Of a stretch of 64,000 nt of DNA, positions 1 to 8,855 are shown piece after piece (the first letter of the stretch is position 1; each line of letters starts with the position of its first letter). The translations under genes and the position numbers were made by a program. The stretch comes from Buttiauxella brennerae ATCC 51605 (GTDB lineage Bacteria > Pseudomonadota > Gammaproteobacteria > Enterobacterales > Enterobacteriaceae). The notes under the pieces were generated by a model. The model saw only the letters and a program-made list of their open reading frames with translations, did no database searches and had not been told where the DNA came from. The stretch is taken from positions 1 to 64,000 of the forward strand of contig NZ_LXER01000018.1 in assembly GCF_001654925.1 (NCBI RefSeq), read 5' to 3'.

Positions 1-80
1 AGATTTTGGCAATGCGTTTCCACCCCGCCTAACACATCAGGAATGCCGCGCGTGCCCAGAACAGTGATTTTCTTGCTCAT
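1..80 (-). CDS. glycosyltransferase, N-terminal fragment (cut by window edge)
   Basis: Only the first 26 codons are present, starting at ATG 80-78. The peptide opens with a Rossmann-like strand and the motif GTRGIPDVLGGVET. That motif is typical of the N-terminus of GT4-type glycosyltransferases of the DUF1972 kind, which act in the cytoplasm on lipid-linked exopolysaccharide repeat units. The start lies one base after the stop of the upstream glycosyltransferase gene, so it belongs to the same operon. Sugar specificity cannot be told. Confidence 0.7.
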   Translation of the reverse strand, partial: MSKKITVLGTRGIPDVLGGVETHCQN

Positions 81-81
81 A

Positions 82-1293
82 TTATGGCTTGCTTAACAGT
101 TCATCATACAATTTTAGCAACGCTGCCATATGGTCGCGCATCGCATATTTTTCACAAAGTCGGTCATGAGCATTTAACCCCATCTGTTTCGCCTTTTCCG
201 GGTTTGCGGCCAAATCATCAAGGACATCAGCAAGTTCTTGAGCATTCCCCGGCTCGAATAATGCACCGTCGATACCATCGCGTATTTGTTCAGGTATTCC
301 ACCAATGCGTGAACCCACGATTGGCCGCGCAAATGACATCGCCTCGAGCACCGACATTGAGCAGTTTTCATTGCATTCAGAAGGCACGATAATTGCGCGG
401 GCATGTTTAATCAGCTTATCTAAACCCTCGCCTTGCTGCACATAACCGAGAAATTCAGCTTCAGGGAATTGTTTGATAAGCTCGTTATAAATAGGGCCAT
501 TGCCGACTATTTTTAGCGGGATTTTATTGCGCATCAGTTGATGTGCCCGCGCTAAAGTTTCGATCCCCTTTTCGCGGCTGACACGGCCCACAAACAGTAA
601 ATAGCCCAGATCTTCAATATCATTCAGAGGCTGGCTGTCATCAATACCATTCACAATCACGTCAATACGTGAATGCGGCAATGTGTGTTTTATCACCCCT
701 TTTAAAAATTCGCTGGGGGAAATAATCACGTCTATGGCCTGGTAATTTTTGGCAATATGTTGCCAGGTCGCCTCTAAAGAGAGTAGTAAACTTTTCGAAG
801 TCGACCCTTCATAGCAGCGGTATTTAAACGCGTTAAATACTGAACCCGTAATACAGGCATCGCATACTTTGCCATCGCGCAGCATGGCGTATGAAGGGCA
901 GGAAATTTTATAGTCGTGTGCGGTTAATACTGTTTTGCAGCCGAAGTCGCGCGCCACTTTAATGATCGAGGGCGTTAACTGGTGGTAAATATTGTGGAAA
1001 TGAACAATATCCGGGCGCTCTTTCTCCAGTAATGCCTGCATTTTTTTACAAGCCTGCGCATTATGAATAAAATTGACCGCCGTTTTTACCCCACCGAGCA
1101 AATTATTGCCTGTGTGGTAATCAACGTTACTGACAAAATAGTCGGCATAGTCTGACGGGAAATTCTTCTCATGCTGCATCGAGAAATCAATGACCTCGAT
1201 ACCCGCCTGCTTCAACATGCTACGTTCTTGAAAATAAACTGTTTCCGCACCACCCTTGATGTAGAAGAATTTATTCACCAGTAAAATTTTCAT
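82..1293 (-). CDS. GT4-family glycosyltransferase of the exopolysaccharide operon
   Basis: This 403-residue GT-B enzyme probably adds one sugar to the undecaprenyl-linked repeat unit at the inner face of the inner membrane. The N-terminus has the acceptor-side GGAET motif (residues 14-18). The C-terminal half has GRVSREKG (236-243) and an E-x7-E pair (E309/E317) of the nucleotide-sugar site. A cysteine group at about 132, 144, 147 and 160 recalls the cysteine-bearing subgroup of GT4 enzymes. It lies 10 bases downstream of the GT2 gene and one base upstream of the next glycosyltransferase, so it is co-transcribed. Donor and linkage are unknown. Confidence 0.88.
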   Translation of the reverse strand: MKILLVNKFFYIKGGAETVYFQERSMLKQAGIEVIDFSMQHEKNFPSDYADYFVSNVDYHTGNNLLGGVKTAVNFIHNAQACKKMQALLEKERPDIVHFHNIYHQLTPSIIKVARDFGCKTVLTAHDYKISCPSYAMLRDGKVCDACITGSVFNAFKYRCYEGSTSKSLLLSLEATWQHIAKNYQAIDVIISPSEFLKGVIKHTLPHSRIDVIVNGIDDSQPLNDIEDLGYLLFVGRVSREKGIETLARAHQLMRNKIPLKIVGNGPIYNELIKQFPEAEFLGYVQQGEGLDKLIKHARAIIVPSECNENCSMSVLEAMSFARPIVGSRIGGIPEQIRDGIDGALFEPGNAQELADVLDDLAANPEKAKQMGLNAHDRLCEKYAMRDHMAALLKLYDELLSKP

Positions 1294-1302
1294 TGTCCCT
1301 AC

Positions 1303-2292
1303 CTATTCGTGAATAACTTTGCTGTCAGGGGGAGTCATGGGATCTCGCGTCGGATTAAGCAGCCCTTTGATAAGCCCTGCCGAGAGCACAGCTAAATTGA
1401 TGACACTTTGAAAGCCGCTCATCAATGAACGGTTCTTAATCATTTTCAAAATAATAAATGCCAGCAACGGCAATAATGCTATGCCAATAATTTCAGGGTT
1501 GAACGTCAAAATAGCGATAAGCAACACCACTATATAAATGGCAAAAACTATCTCATTTCTGACCATTTTAAGGGCATGACGCTGGTAGGGTTTCCCCCAG
1601 GCGCTGCGTAATAACTCGCCAGGAGCCTGGTTATAGCCACTGCGCCAGCGGTACATCAGCAGTTTAAAAGTGGGCATGTTGTGAGATGTATGGCTGAAAT
1701 ATGGAACGTTCAGGCGATGCAGTTTATAACCCGCATCCAGCAGGCGCATTCCCAGTTCAGCCTCTTCAAAAGCATGAAGGTTGCGGTTAGTCAGGTAACC
1801 GATTTTTTCAATCGCGGAACGACGATAAAGACCGCCACCGCCTAAATGGTCGCAATCCCCCACAGGGTAAATTTTGTGCAGCCGTTGCTTGCGGGACTTA
1901 AATTCATAATTCACCGCATCATCCATTTCGACGGTACCCGCCACACCTGCATATTCTGGATGCGTTTCCAGAAAGACAATTGCGCTATCAATAAACCCTT
2001 TTTCCAGCTCCATATCACCATCCATCAACAGCAAATATTCACCTTCGCTGTAGAGATAGCCAAGCTGGTGCCCGACTCCACAGCAGCGGTCGCCGGGCTG
2101 CGTTAATGACACCACCGTTACGCCTTTATTACTGGCCAACTGTTGAGTGTTATCGGTGGATAAACTGTCGGCGACAATAATTTTGTGCGGGTAATCAACA
2201 ATCTGCTGCTGAATACTATCAATGGTTTTTTCGATGCATTCAGCTTCGTTAAACGTTTTAATACTGACTGAAATAAAAGGTTTATGACCCAT
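1303..2292 (-). CDS. GT2-family glycosyltransferase with C-terminal membrane segments
   Basis: The 329-residue protein has a GT-A fold. It opens with a strand ending in KTFNEAE (about 12-18), has ADSLSTDNT (about 41-49), and carries the metal-binding DGDM (91-94). A distal FEEAELGMRL segment fits the ED motif position. Residues of about 245-290 are strongly hydrophobic and probably form two helices that anchor it in the inner membrane. It follows the polymerase gene by one base in the exopolysaccharide operon. It should transfer a sugar to a lipid-linked intermediate; the sugar is not predictable. Confidence 0.87.
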   Translation of the reverse strand: MGHKPFISVSIKTFNEAECIEKTIDSIQQQIVDYPHKIIVADSLSTDNTQQLASNKGVTVVSLTQPGDRCCGVGHQLGYLYSEGEYLLLMDGDMELEKGFIDSAIVFLETHPEYAGVAGTVEMDDAVNYEFKSRKQRLHKIYPVGDCDHLGGGGLYRRSAIEKIGYLTNRNLHAFEEAELGMRLLDAGYKLHRLNVPYFSHTSHNMPTFKLLMYRWRSGYNQAPGELLRSAWGKPYQRHALKMVRNEIVFAIYIVVLLIAILTFNPEIIGIALLPLLAFIILKMIKNRSLMSGFQSVINLAVLSAGLIKGLLNPTRDPMTPPDSKVIHE

Positions 2293-2293
2293 A

Positions 2294-3667
2294 CTATTGC
2301 TCCGTATAACGATAAACGGACCGGCGAATAACCAGGCAGGAACCCAGAGCTAAATAGAACAAAAACTGGAGCATTGGGGTTATCGTGAGTATCTGGCTGT
2401 AGGGCAAACTCAGTAAACAACTGATGGCAAAGACACTATAAGCGGGTGAAAAACTCAGTAACTGGAGGTCTTCCGGGTCCAATTGTTCACGAGCCAGTAC
2501 CGCCTCGGGCTGCACGATTTTCAGGATATAGAGCATCAGCCCAATAAATAAAAGTGTCCCCACAACGCCGACTTCCCACAGCAACATGCTTAAAGAAGTT
2601 GAGTCGAGAATCAAATTGTACTTAAGGTTTAAAAATCCTGGCGAGATAGCACTACCGCTGTTTGTCGCATTCAGCCCATAGCCAAATAATGTCCCCGAAA
2701 GCCCCCATAGATCATTATTTTGTATCCAGAACATCAGCGTCGTAAAGCGGCCCACTTCACCGGAAGGCAGAATGTAATTGGGGTCAAAAATATAGCTTAA
2801 TGAGTCTAAGAACACGCTCAATGAGCTTTGTGTTGGGTCGCTGCCAAATGCCGACGAATATCCAGAGGCTAAAATGACGACAGCAAGAGCAATAAGCAGC
2901 GCCATGCCTGCAAATATCAGCAGCAGCGCTTTGATATTCACTTTGTTCACGCCTTTAACGTAGCTGGGCATGACCCAGACCCAGGCCAGTAAAATAGGTG
3001 ATAGCAAAATAACAAATTTCACTTCGCCAACGATACATAAGCCAAAGCCGAGGATGATATGCAATGCCATGGATTTAAAACTCGTCAACCCGTGCTTAAA
3101 CTCAGAGACTTTCAACAGCATAATCAGCAGGCAAAAAAGCCCCATTGCCGCCGTGTTCCCCCCACCCATCGGGTCGCCACCAAAGGTGCCAACGACGGAG
3201 TCCCATTTATCTTCTTCACCGCGCACCACCACGCGTTGAGGAACCACAAACAGCAGTTGATAAATGATTATCGGGAACTGCGCGTAAAACACCCAATACA
3301 ACGCTTTGGTGACACGATAGATTTGCGATTCACGGCAGAACCCGAGCAGCAGGCAAAACATGACCAGCGATAACGCGATTTCGTTTTTGAAACCGACAAT
3401 CGCATCGGTCACCCCGGCTTGTAATATCGTCGATGCCCCCGCCATAACCAGGAAAATCAAATACAACGTCAGCACAATGATTTCCTGTTTATCCAGCTGC
3501 AAGGCTTCGTAACGGGTTTGCATCACCAGTAAGCCAAACATCAGCAACGTCAGGAAAAATGGGATCCACAACACCGCCAGTACGCCGGTGAAATATTGCA
3601 CCAACCCGCAGAAAATCAGGGTGATAAATGAGTAGGTCTGTAAATAATGCCCAGTATTGAGATTCAT
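2294..3667 (-). CDS. O-antigen ligase/polymerase-like membrane protein (Wzy-type)
   Basis: The 457-residue protein is almost entirely hydrophobic with about a dozen predicted membrane segments. A large polar loop lies near residues 265-345, as in Wzy polymerases and O-antigen ligases. Position supports Wzy: it sits between a flippase gene (4-base overlap) and glycosyltransferase genes. The expected role is block-wise polymerisation of undecaprenyl-linked repeat units at the periplasmic face of the inner membrane. Sequence conservation in this family is low, so the call rests on topology and context. A ligase or an unrelated permease is less likely. Confidence 0.75.
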   Translation of the reverse strand: MNLNTGHYLQTYSFITLIFCGLVQYFTGVLAVLWIPFFLTLLMFGLLVMQTRYEALQLDKQEIIVLTLYLIFLVMAGASTILQAGVTDAIVGFKNEIALSLVMFCLLLGFCRESQIYRVTKALYWVFYAQFPIIIYQLLFVVPQRVVVRGEEDKWDSVVGTFGGDPMGGGNTAAMGLFCLLIMLLKVSEFKHGLTSFKSMALHIILGFGLCIVGEVKFVILLSPILLAWVWVMPSYVKGVNKVNIKALLLIFAGMALLIALAVVILASGYSSAFGSDPTQSSLSVFLDSLSYIFDPNYILPSGEVGRFTTLMFWIQNNDLWGLSGTLFGYGLNATNSGSAISPGFLNLKYNLILDSTSLSMLLWEVGVVGTLLFIGLMLYILKIVQPEAVLAREQLDPEDLQLLSFSPAYSVFAISCLLSLPYSQILTITPMLQFLFYLALGSCLVIRRSVYRYTEQ

Positions 3668-4875
3668 AATACCACCGGCCTGTCGTTCAAAAGATTGGCG
3701 CGTTTATTTACCTTAAGATAAATAAAGGCATAACGAACGAAAGTTAATACCGAGAACAGAATAATGGATGTCGCATAGTCATTGTAAAAATAGGGCACGA
3801 TGACAAATGCAATCAGCACGATCGCCAGTTGCTCAAACTGAATGCGCAGGAAGTAACGGTGAGAACCAAAAATAAGCTCGATCACCGTCAGCGGGCAAAC
3901 TGCCAGCGCCGGGAATAAATAAGGCAGCATGTAGCGTGAGGTCGGAATTGAGTTAATCCAGTCTTCGCTAAAACCAAGATGCATGACCACGGGATAGAAA
4001 ATAAACACCCCCAGGGTACAAATAACGCCCAGCACCAACAGGAGTAAACGGACTTTTTTGTACTCTTCAAAGTTAAAGGTGTTATGCCTGAAATCGATGG
4101 ACCATTTCGAGAAAATAGCGTTACGCACCGCATTGCCGACAATCACCACCGGAGCCAGGCAGAAACGACTGACGATAGAAAAATACCCCGCCGTCAGCGC
4201 AGAGAACCAAAAGTTAATCAGCATAATGGGCAAGTTACTGTTTGCCATCGCAAGGACTTCAGCGCTTCCCACTTTGGTGATGTGATGAACATGTTTATGA
4301 AAAAACCCCAGGTTATTCTTGAGGCTTAAATGCTGCAAAGTCACCGAGCGAATATCAAATGCCCGCACAATGCAGCCAATCGTCAGGGCCATCATGGAAA
4401 CAGCCCATGCCCAATAAAATGCCTGGATTTGTGTAGTGAGCACCACTGAAAGTACTACCACCACTGAAACTGCAATACGTTGGAAAACTAAAAAGCCAAA
4501 GTTAGCCGTGCGCAACGCCAGGTTTTCCGAGACCAGAACCCAGGTATTCGACAGCGTGAGGAGATAAAGGAAAAAGATGTTTTGATTAAATAGCCACGCA
4601 GTCAGCAGCGCATAAGGCAGTGCTATGGTCAGGCTTTGTAATAAGCAAAACACCACATTTTGCGCCAGTTCATCGTCATTTTGTTTGGGAATTAATAGCT
4701 GTGAGGCAAACGTACAAACCTGGGCACCAATCAATGCAATGCTGTAATTAAGCGCGTAAAGCCCCACTTCCGCCAGATCGTACTTGTGCGAAATCAACCA
4801 AATAGAGAGCGCACCAATCAGTTGTGAAATGACTGATGAACCCGCTATCGTGGACGCGCTCTTTAATAAACTCAT
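3664..4875 (-). CDS. Wzx-type oligosaccharide flippase
   Basis: The 403-residue protein has about 10-12 hydrophobic segments. It begins with a short stretch (LLKSASTIAGSSVISQLIGA) of the kind seen at the start of polysaccharide-biosynthesis flippases of the MOP superfamily. It would move undecaprenyl-linked repeat units from the cytoplasmic to the periplasmic face of the inner membrane. It overlaps the co-polymerase gene upstream and the Wzy-like gene downstream by 4 bases each, suggesting translational coupling. The length fits the family, and the substrate cannot be inferred. Confidence 0.8.
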   Translation of the reverse strand: MSLLKSASTIAGSSVISQLIGALSIWLISHKYDLAEVGLYALNYSIALIGAQVCTFASQLLIPKQNDDELAQNVVFCLLQSLTIALPYALLTAWLFNQNIFFLYLLTLSNTWVLVSENLALRTANFGFLVFQRIAVSVVVVLSVVLTTQIQAFYWAWAVSMMALTIGCIVRAFDIRSVTLQHLSLKNNLGFFHKHVHHITKVGSAEVLAMANSNLPIMLINFWFSALTAGYFSIVSRFCLAPVVIVGNAVRNAIFSKWSIDFRHNTFNFEEYKKVRLLLLVLGVICTLGVFIFYPVVMHLGFSEDWINSIPTSRYMLPYLFPALAVCPLTVIELIFGSHRYFLRIQFEQLAIVLIAFVIVPYFYNDYATSIILFSVLTFVRYAFIYLKVNKRANLLNDRPVVL

Positions 4876-7007
4876 ATATGGCCTGGGCCATTCATCAGTT
4901 CGGTCGTTTGCAAGTTAAGTGAACGTAATCCCTCTTTCGTCTCGAGATGTTTATCAACTACCTGGTTGAGAACCACACCGATCACAACAGACTGATTAGA
5001 TTCGATTTTATCCAACCCGCTGGTAATGTGCTCTGCGGGCGCCGCACCGGCTTTTAACACGAATATCAGGCCATCCGTCACCCGACTAATCAGTTGCCCG
5101 TCCTGGCTTTGATTCACCGCTGCAACATCAATGATAATGCGCTGATAGCGGCTTCTTAACTCACGCATCAGGTGTTCAAGATTTTCAGATGACAGCATCA
5201 ATAATGACGAAACCGTCGCATTGCCACGCGGAAGGAAATCCAGGTTTTCATTAATGTTGACGCTCAAATTCTCGAGTGTTGCTTCACCACGCAGCAATTC
5301 CGCCACCCCGAGTGCAGAGGATTTAGCCAGCTCACTTGATAAGCCATCTTTATTAAAGAAATCCAAATCAATCAGCAGCGTTTTTTGATCGAAACTAAAT
5401 GAATTGGCCAACAAATTCGCAAGCAAAGAGCGCCCTTCGCCATGGTCTGCCGACGTCACTACAATGCTCTGCAGGTGTCGGTTATCCAGCATGACACGCG
5501 TGCGGATGCTGTGAATAATGTCGGCGTTAAGTGGGTTATTAGAGATAACGTCCCGGATTTGCGAACGGCTTCCAATACCTTTATAACGGCGAATCTCACC
5601 CAGTGGCTCGAGATTAAGGCGTTTCTTCACCTGGCTCAGGTTATTAATGGTGCTGTCCATCGCCGCTTTCACAATGATGTACATGATGCTAAAAGCCAGC
5701 GCCAGCATCACCACCATAACCAACAACAGCTTTTTGTTAGGTTTCGACGGGCGTTCTGCCGGGACTGCCGGGTCGTACAACACAGCGTCAGATTCAGCAT
5801 AATTGCCGGAAAGTGACTGCTCTTGTGTGCGCTGATAAAGCGTTTTGTACGACTCTTCCGTTTTATCCAACGCCAGTTTCAACCCGTTGTAGCCTTCACG
5901 CTTGGAGGCTAACTGCTGGAAAGCCTCTTTTTGCTGGTCCAGCTGTTTCTGGTAGCTATTTTCATCTGCCAGAGCCGCCTGATATTGCTGACGCAGGCCG
6001 GTTTCCAGCTCACCAAGCACACTATAAGTTTGATCCTGAATGGCCTGAACTTGCGCCTGAGCTTCCAGAATTTTGGTGTGTTTAGGGCCATAGGATTTGC
6101 GCAATTCGTAAAGCGAACGTTTCGCCTGAATCAGCGCAATACGCAGGTCCTGGATTTGAGCATGGTCTGAAATTACCGGCAGAGAAATGACGTCTTCGAG
6201 CGATCGGCCGCCGCCACGACGAACTTCGTTATACAACGATTCCGCAGCAATCCGGCGCTGAGTCGCATCCGCCAGGCGGTTGGTGACAATGCCTAACTGT
6301 TCCGTTTCAAAACCATCTACGCCGCGGAATGTCAGTAGCCCTTCTTTATTCAGATAATCATTAATCGCCAGTTTTTGCGCCGCAATTTGTTTCTGCAGCT
6401 CATCCATTCTCTGCTGGTTGCTTTCACGCGCTCTCAAGGTATTCGCGCTTTTTTGCGCAGCGCTATAGTCGATAAATGCCTGTGCAACGCCGTTGGCTAT
6501 CTTCGCGGCAAGTTCAGGCGAAGGAGATTCATAAGATATTGACGCCAGATGCGTGGTGCGGACACTGGTAATGGTGAGATTTTTCAGCAATGTTTTTAGC
6601 GCATGATCCACACGCTGCTGGTTTTCAGGGGTGTATGCCTCTTTGCTGTCTGATTTCACCCCATTGAAATCGGGGTTCTCATCCAGTTTCAGATTTCGTA
6701 CCGCCTGCTCCAGCACGATACGCGACTGCATCAACGCAAACTGCGTCTCGTAGTAGCCACTGCGCGTCGAATCATAGCCATCAACTTGTGGGAAAGGCGA
6801 GATATTATCGGGCTGTGCTTTTACGAGCACGGTTGCTGTTGAGACATATTTAGATGTCATCATGCTGATTAATGGCCAGGCAATCGCTCCTGCAATAACG
6901 CCTGCGAGAATGATCTTCCAACCGTTCTTTTTAATTTCTTTGGCAAACCGGGAGAAATCGACGGCGCTTTCTCGCTTCTTGCCATTTTCGACTATTGATA
7001 GTTTCAT
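4872..7007 (-). CDS. Wzc-like polysaccharide co-polymerase with degenerate kinase domain
   Basis: The 711-residue inner-membrane protein would control chain length and couple polymerisation to export. A Wzz-like region with a first membrane segment at about 32-50 is followed by a long periplasmic coiled-coil region (about 185-400). A proline-rich PAVPAERPSKP precedes the second membrane segment (about 427-448). The cytoplasmic domain has the BY-kinase layout, but the Walker A reads SADHGEGRS: Arg526 (bases 5430-5432) stands where the catalytic lysine is expected. Walker A' (LLIDLDFF) keeps its aspartates, and Walker B (RIIIDVAAV) lacks the usual TPP. The C-terminus has no tyrosine cluster. 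It is probably a co-polymerase without normal autokinase activity. Confidence 0.85.
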   Translation of the reverse strand: MKLSIVENGKKRESAVDFSRFAKEIKKNGWKIILAGVIAGAIAWPLISMMTSKYVSTATVLVKAQPDNISPFPQVDGYDSTRSGYYETQFALMQSRIVLEQAVRNLKLDENPDFNGVKSDSKEAYTPENQQRVDHALKTLLKNLTITSVRTTHLASISYESPSPELAAKIANGVAQAFIDYSAAQKSANTLRARESNQQRMDELQKQIAAQKLAINDYLNKEGLLTFRGVDGFETEQLGIVTNRLADATQRRIAAESLYNEVRRGGGRSLEDVISLPVISDHAQIQDLRIALIQAKRSLYELRKSYGPKHTKILEAQAQVQAIQDQTYSVLGELETGLRQQYQAALADENSYQKQLDQQKEAFQQLASKREGYNGLKLALDKTEESYKTLYQRTQEQSLSGNYAESDAVLYDPAVPAERPSKPNKKLLLVMVVMLALAFSIMYIIVKAAMDSTINNLSQVKKRLNLEPLGEIRRYKGIGSRSQIRDVISNNPLNADIIHSIRTRVMLDNRHLQSIVVTSADHGEGRSLLANLLANSFSFDQKTLLIDLDFFNKDGLSSELAKSSALGVAELLRGEATLENLSVNINENLDFLPRGNATVSSLLMLSSENLEHLMRELRSRYQRIIIDVAAVNQSQDGQLISRVTDGLIFVLKAGAAPAEHITSGLDKIESNQSVVIGVVLNQVVDKHLETKEGLRSLNLQTTELMNGPGHI

Positions 7008-7009
7008 AT

Positions 7010-7567
7010 TTAGAAGAAGCCCATGCCAATAATCACGATATCACCGGGGTGAACGGAGTGTCTTACGTCCACGTTCTCAAGCAATTGGTTGGTGCCAGCT
7101 AAACGAATATTAATGTCTTTGCGATCTGCACGGTCGGTAAAGCCCCCGGCTTGCGCAATCGATTTTTCGACAGTAAGCCCTGGTTCATATGCAAAACCAT
7201 TCGGGTTTCTGACTTCACCAGAAACATAGAATTTGCGGAATTCAGCGATATTGACCGTTACCATCGGATTTTGCAGGTAATCTCCGCGCAGGCGATTAGT
7301 TAACTCTTCGCTGACCTGTTCAGGTGTTTTTCCTTTCAGAACCAGCTTCCCAATATAAGGGAAAGTAATAATTCCACTTTTATCGAGTATAAACTTCATC
7401 GTTAAATCAGGTTCACCGTACACATTAATGTTAACGGCATCGCCCGCATCGAGCAGGTATCCTTTTGATTCAACATCGGGATTATCCATGAGTGGTGGCT
7501 TAGATGCGGAACACCCGGCCATTAGCACACTGAATAATAAAAACGCCCACAGTTTCATTATTTTCAT
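7010..7567 (-). CDS. short OPX polysaccharide export lipoprotein
   Basis: The 185-residue protein starts with a lipoprotein signal (LLFSVLMAGCS, lipid-accepting Cys about residue 19). A Poly_export domain follows (GDAVNINVYGEPDLT and on), then one SLBB-like domain (FYVSGEVRNPNGFAYEPG). It ends there. Wza-type exporters are about 380 residues and finish with an amphipathic helix that forms the outer-membrane pore; this protein has no such region. It therefore resembles the short OPX class, which needs a separate outer-membrane channel. The next gene upstream, two bases away, encodes a beta-barrel that could be that channel. Confidence 0.88.
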   Translation of the reverse strand: MKIMKLWAFLLFSVLMAGCSASKPPLMDNPDVESKGYLLDAGDAVNINVYGEPDLTMKFILDKSGIITFPYIGKLVLKGKTPEQVSEELTNRLRGDYLQNPMVTVNIAEFRKFYVSGEVRNPNGFAYEPGLTVEKSIAQAGGFTDRADRKDINIRLAGTNQLLENVDVRHSVHPGDIVIIGMGFF

Positions 7568-7568
7568 T

Positions 7569-8855
7569 TTAAATCTGCACCTTAGCTGTAAACATAATCA
7601 GCGAATTGTCATAGCCCAACGTTCTCAGCACTTCCCGGTTGTCATCGGGGCCGATATAAAACGAATCGGTATCTTTATTGGAACGTAACGTATCTATTTG
7701 ATATTTAAGCTCAAAATTAACAGAAGGTCTGAAGTCATAACTTACGCTGAATGTAAAAATGCCATCCTTATCATTTCTGTCCTTGTCTTGTTTTTTATAG
7801 TCTTCCGTGGTGTACGAATAATCTAACAAGGTGGATAAACGGTCATTTAACCATAAGTGTTTATAAGAAATGCCATACTGTGAAACTAAAATATACCCCC
7901 CAATTTCTGAAGGGTCTTTAATGCGTTGTGAGGTGTGGGCGGTAAAAATAGACTGTTTGAGTGGTTTCCACTCACCCTGAATATCCCAGTTTAGCCCATT
8001 AAAATCCTGCGAGTTGGGATCGTTTTCAAATGTTTTATACAGCCACGCCACGTTCATATCGACGTTAGTTTTACCGGTAATCTGCGACTTGATTCCATAA
8101 AGCAAATAATATTCATCACTGTCTTTTTCAGAGGCATTATCATAATGCCTCTGGTTGGTAATAAAGCTATAACGGAAGCGTGTTTGTGGGGTGTACTGGT
8201 CAAAAATCTCGGCAATCAGGCTATTTTCATGCCATTCCTGCTCCTGAATGTAATTGTAAAAATCGTCGTCACTGTTCTGCGCATCCTGGGTATTACCAAA
8301 GCGCAATTTTTTATAGAGAAGTGCAACTTCCGCCTTTCCGCGCCCTACTGGCGCACCATAGCTATAACGCAGCTCACTATTGAGTAAGTTGGTGGTTAAC
8401 GGCGACGTAATACCAAACTGTTGAAATTGTTCCGGGATAAACCCTTCTGTGACGCCTCGACCACGCTCTTCATGGCCAAGAGAATCTTCGATATTAAACA
8501 TCAAGCCATGCATTAATCCATAACGCCATGCGCCATTAAAACGGAAGAAATGGTCAGCGTAATTATCAGCTGAGTCACTATTGTAACTACGATAATCACC
8601 TGAATACATTAACAGGTATTTGTCCTGATACCGCTCTCCCATCATCGTCAACACTGGCATCGCACTGACGAAATCGGAACCAATAGCATCGCTATCATGT
8701 GGCTGATAAGTCACATTATTGTCATGGCCGTAATTCACACCGACATTGCTTTGAAAATCAATACCTGCAAAGCCGACATGAGATTTCGGTGTTAGTTCTG
8801 CCAGGGCCGGTTGTGATAAAACTATTCCGGCAACAATAATATATTTAATATGCAT
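7569..8855 (-). CDS. outer-membrane beta-barrel protein of the exopolysaccharide operon
   Basis: The 428-residue protein has a Sec signal peptide (cleavage likely after PALA, about residue 19). The mature chain is rich in alternating polar/aromatic strands (for example RYSYGAPVGRGKAEVALLYKKL and a C-terminal LIMFTAKVQI). This is typical of an outer-membrane barrel of about 14-18 strands. It overlaps the upstream priming-transferase gene by 11 bases and precedes the short OPX gene by one base. In exopolysaccharide systems with short OPX proteins such barrels are proposed to be the secretion pore. That role here is inference from position and fold, not a family match I can verify. Confidence 0.75.
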   Translation of the reverse strand: MHIKYIIVAGIVLSQPALAELTPKSHVGFAGIDFQSNVGVNYGHDNNVTYQPHDSDAIGSDFVSAMPVLTMMGERYQDKYLLMYSGDYRSYNSDSADNYADHFFRFNGAWRYGLMHGLMFNIEDSLGHEERGRGVTEGFIPEQFQQFGITSPLTTNLLNSELRYSYGAPVGRGKAEVALLYKKLRFGNTQDAQNSDDDFYNYIQEQEWHENSLIAEIFDQYTPQTRFRYSFITNQRHYDNASEKDSDEYYLLYGIKSQITGKTNVDMNVAWLYKTFENDPNSQDFNGLNWDIQGEWKPLKQSIFTAHTSQRIKDPSEIGGYILVSQYGISYKHLWLNDRLSTLLDYSYTTEDYKKQDKDRNDKDGIFTFSVSYDFRPSVNFELKYQIDTLRSNKDTDSFYIGPDDNREVLRTLGYDNSLIMFTAKVQI

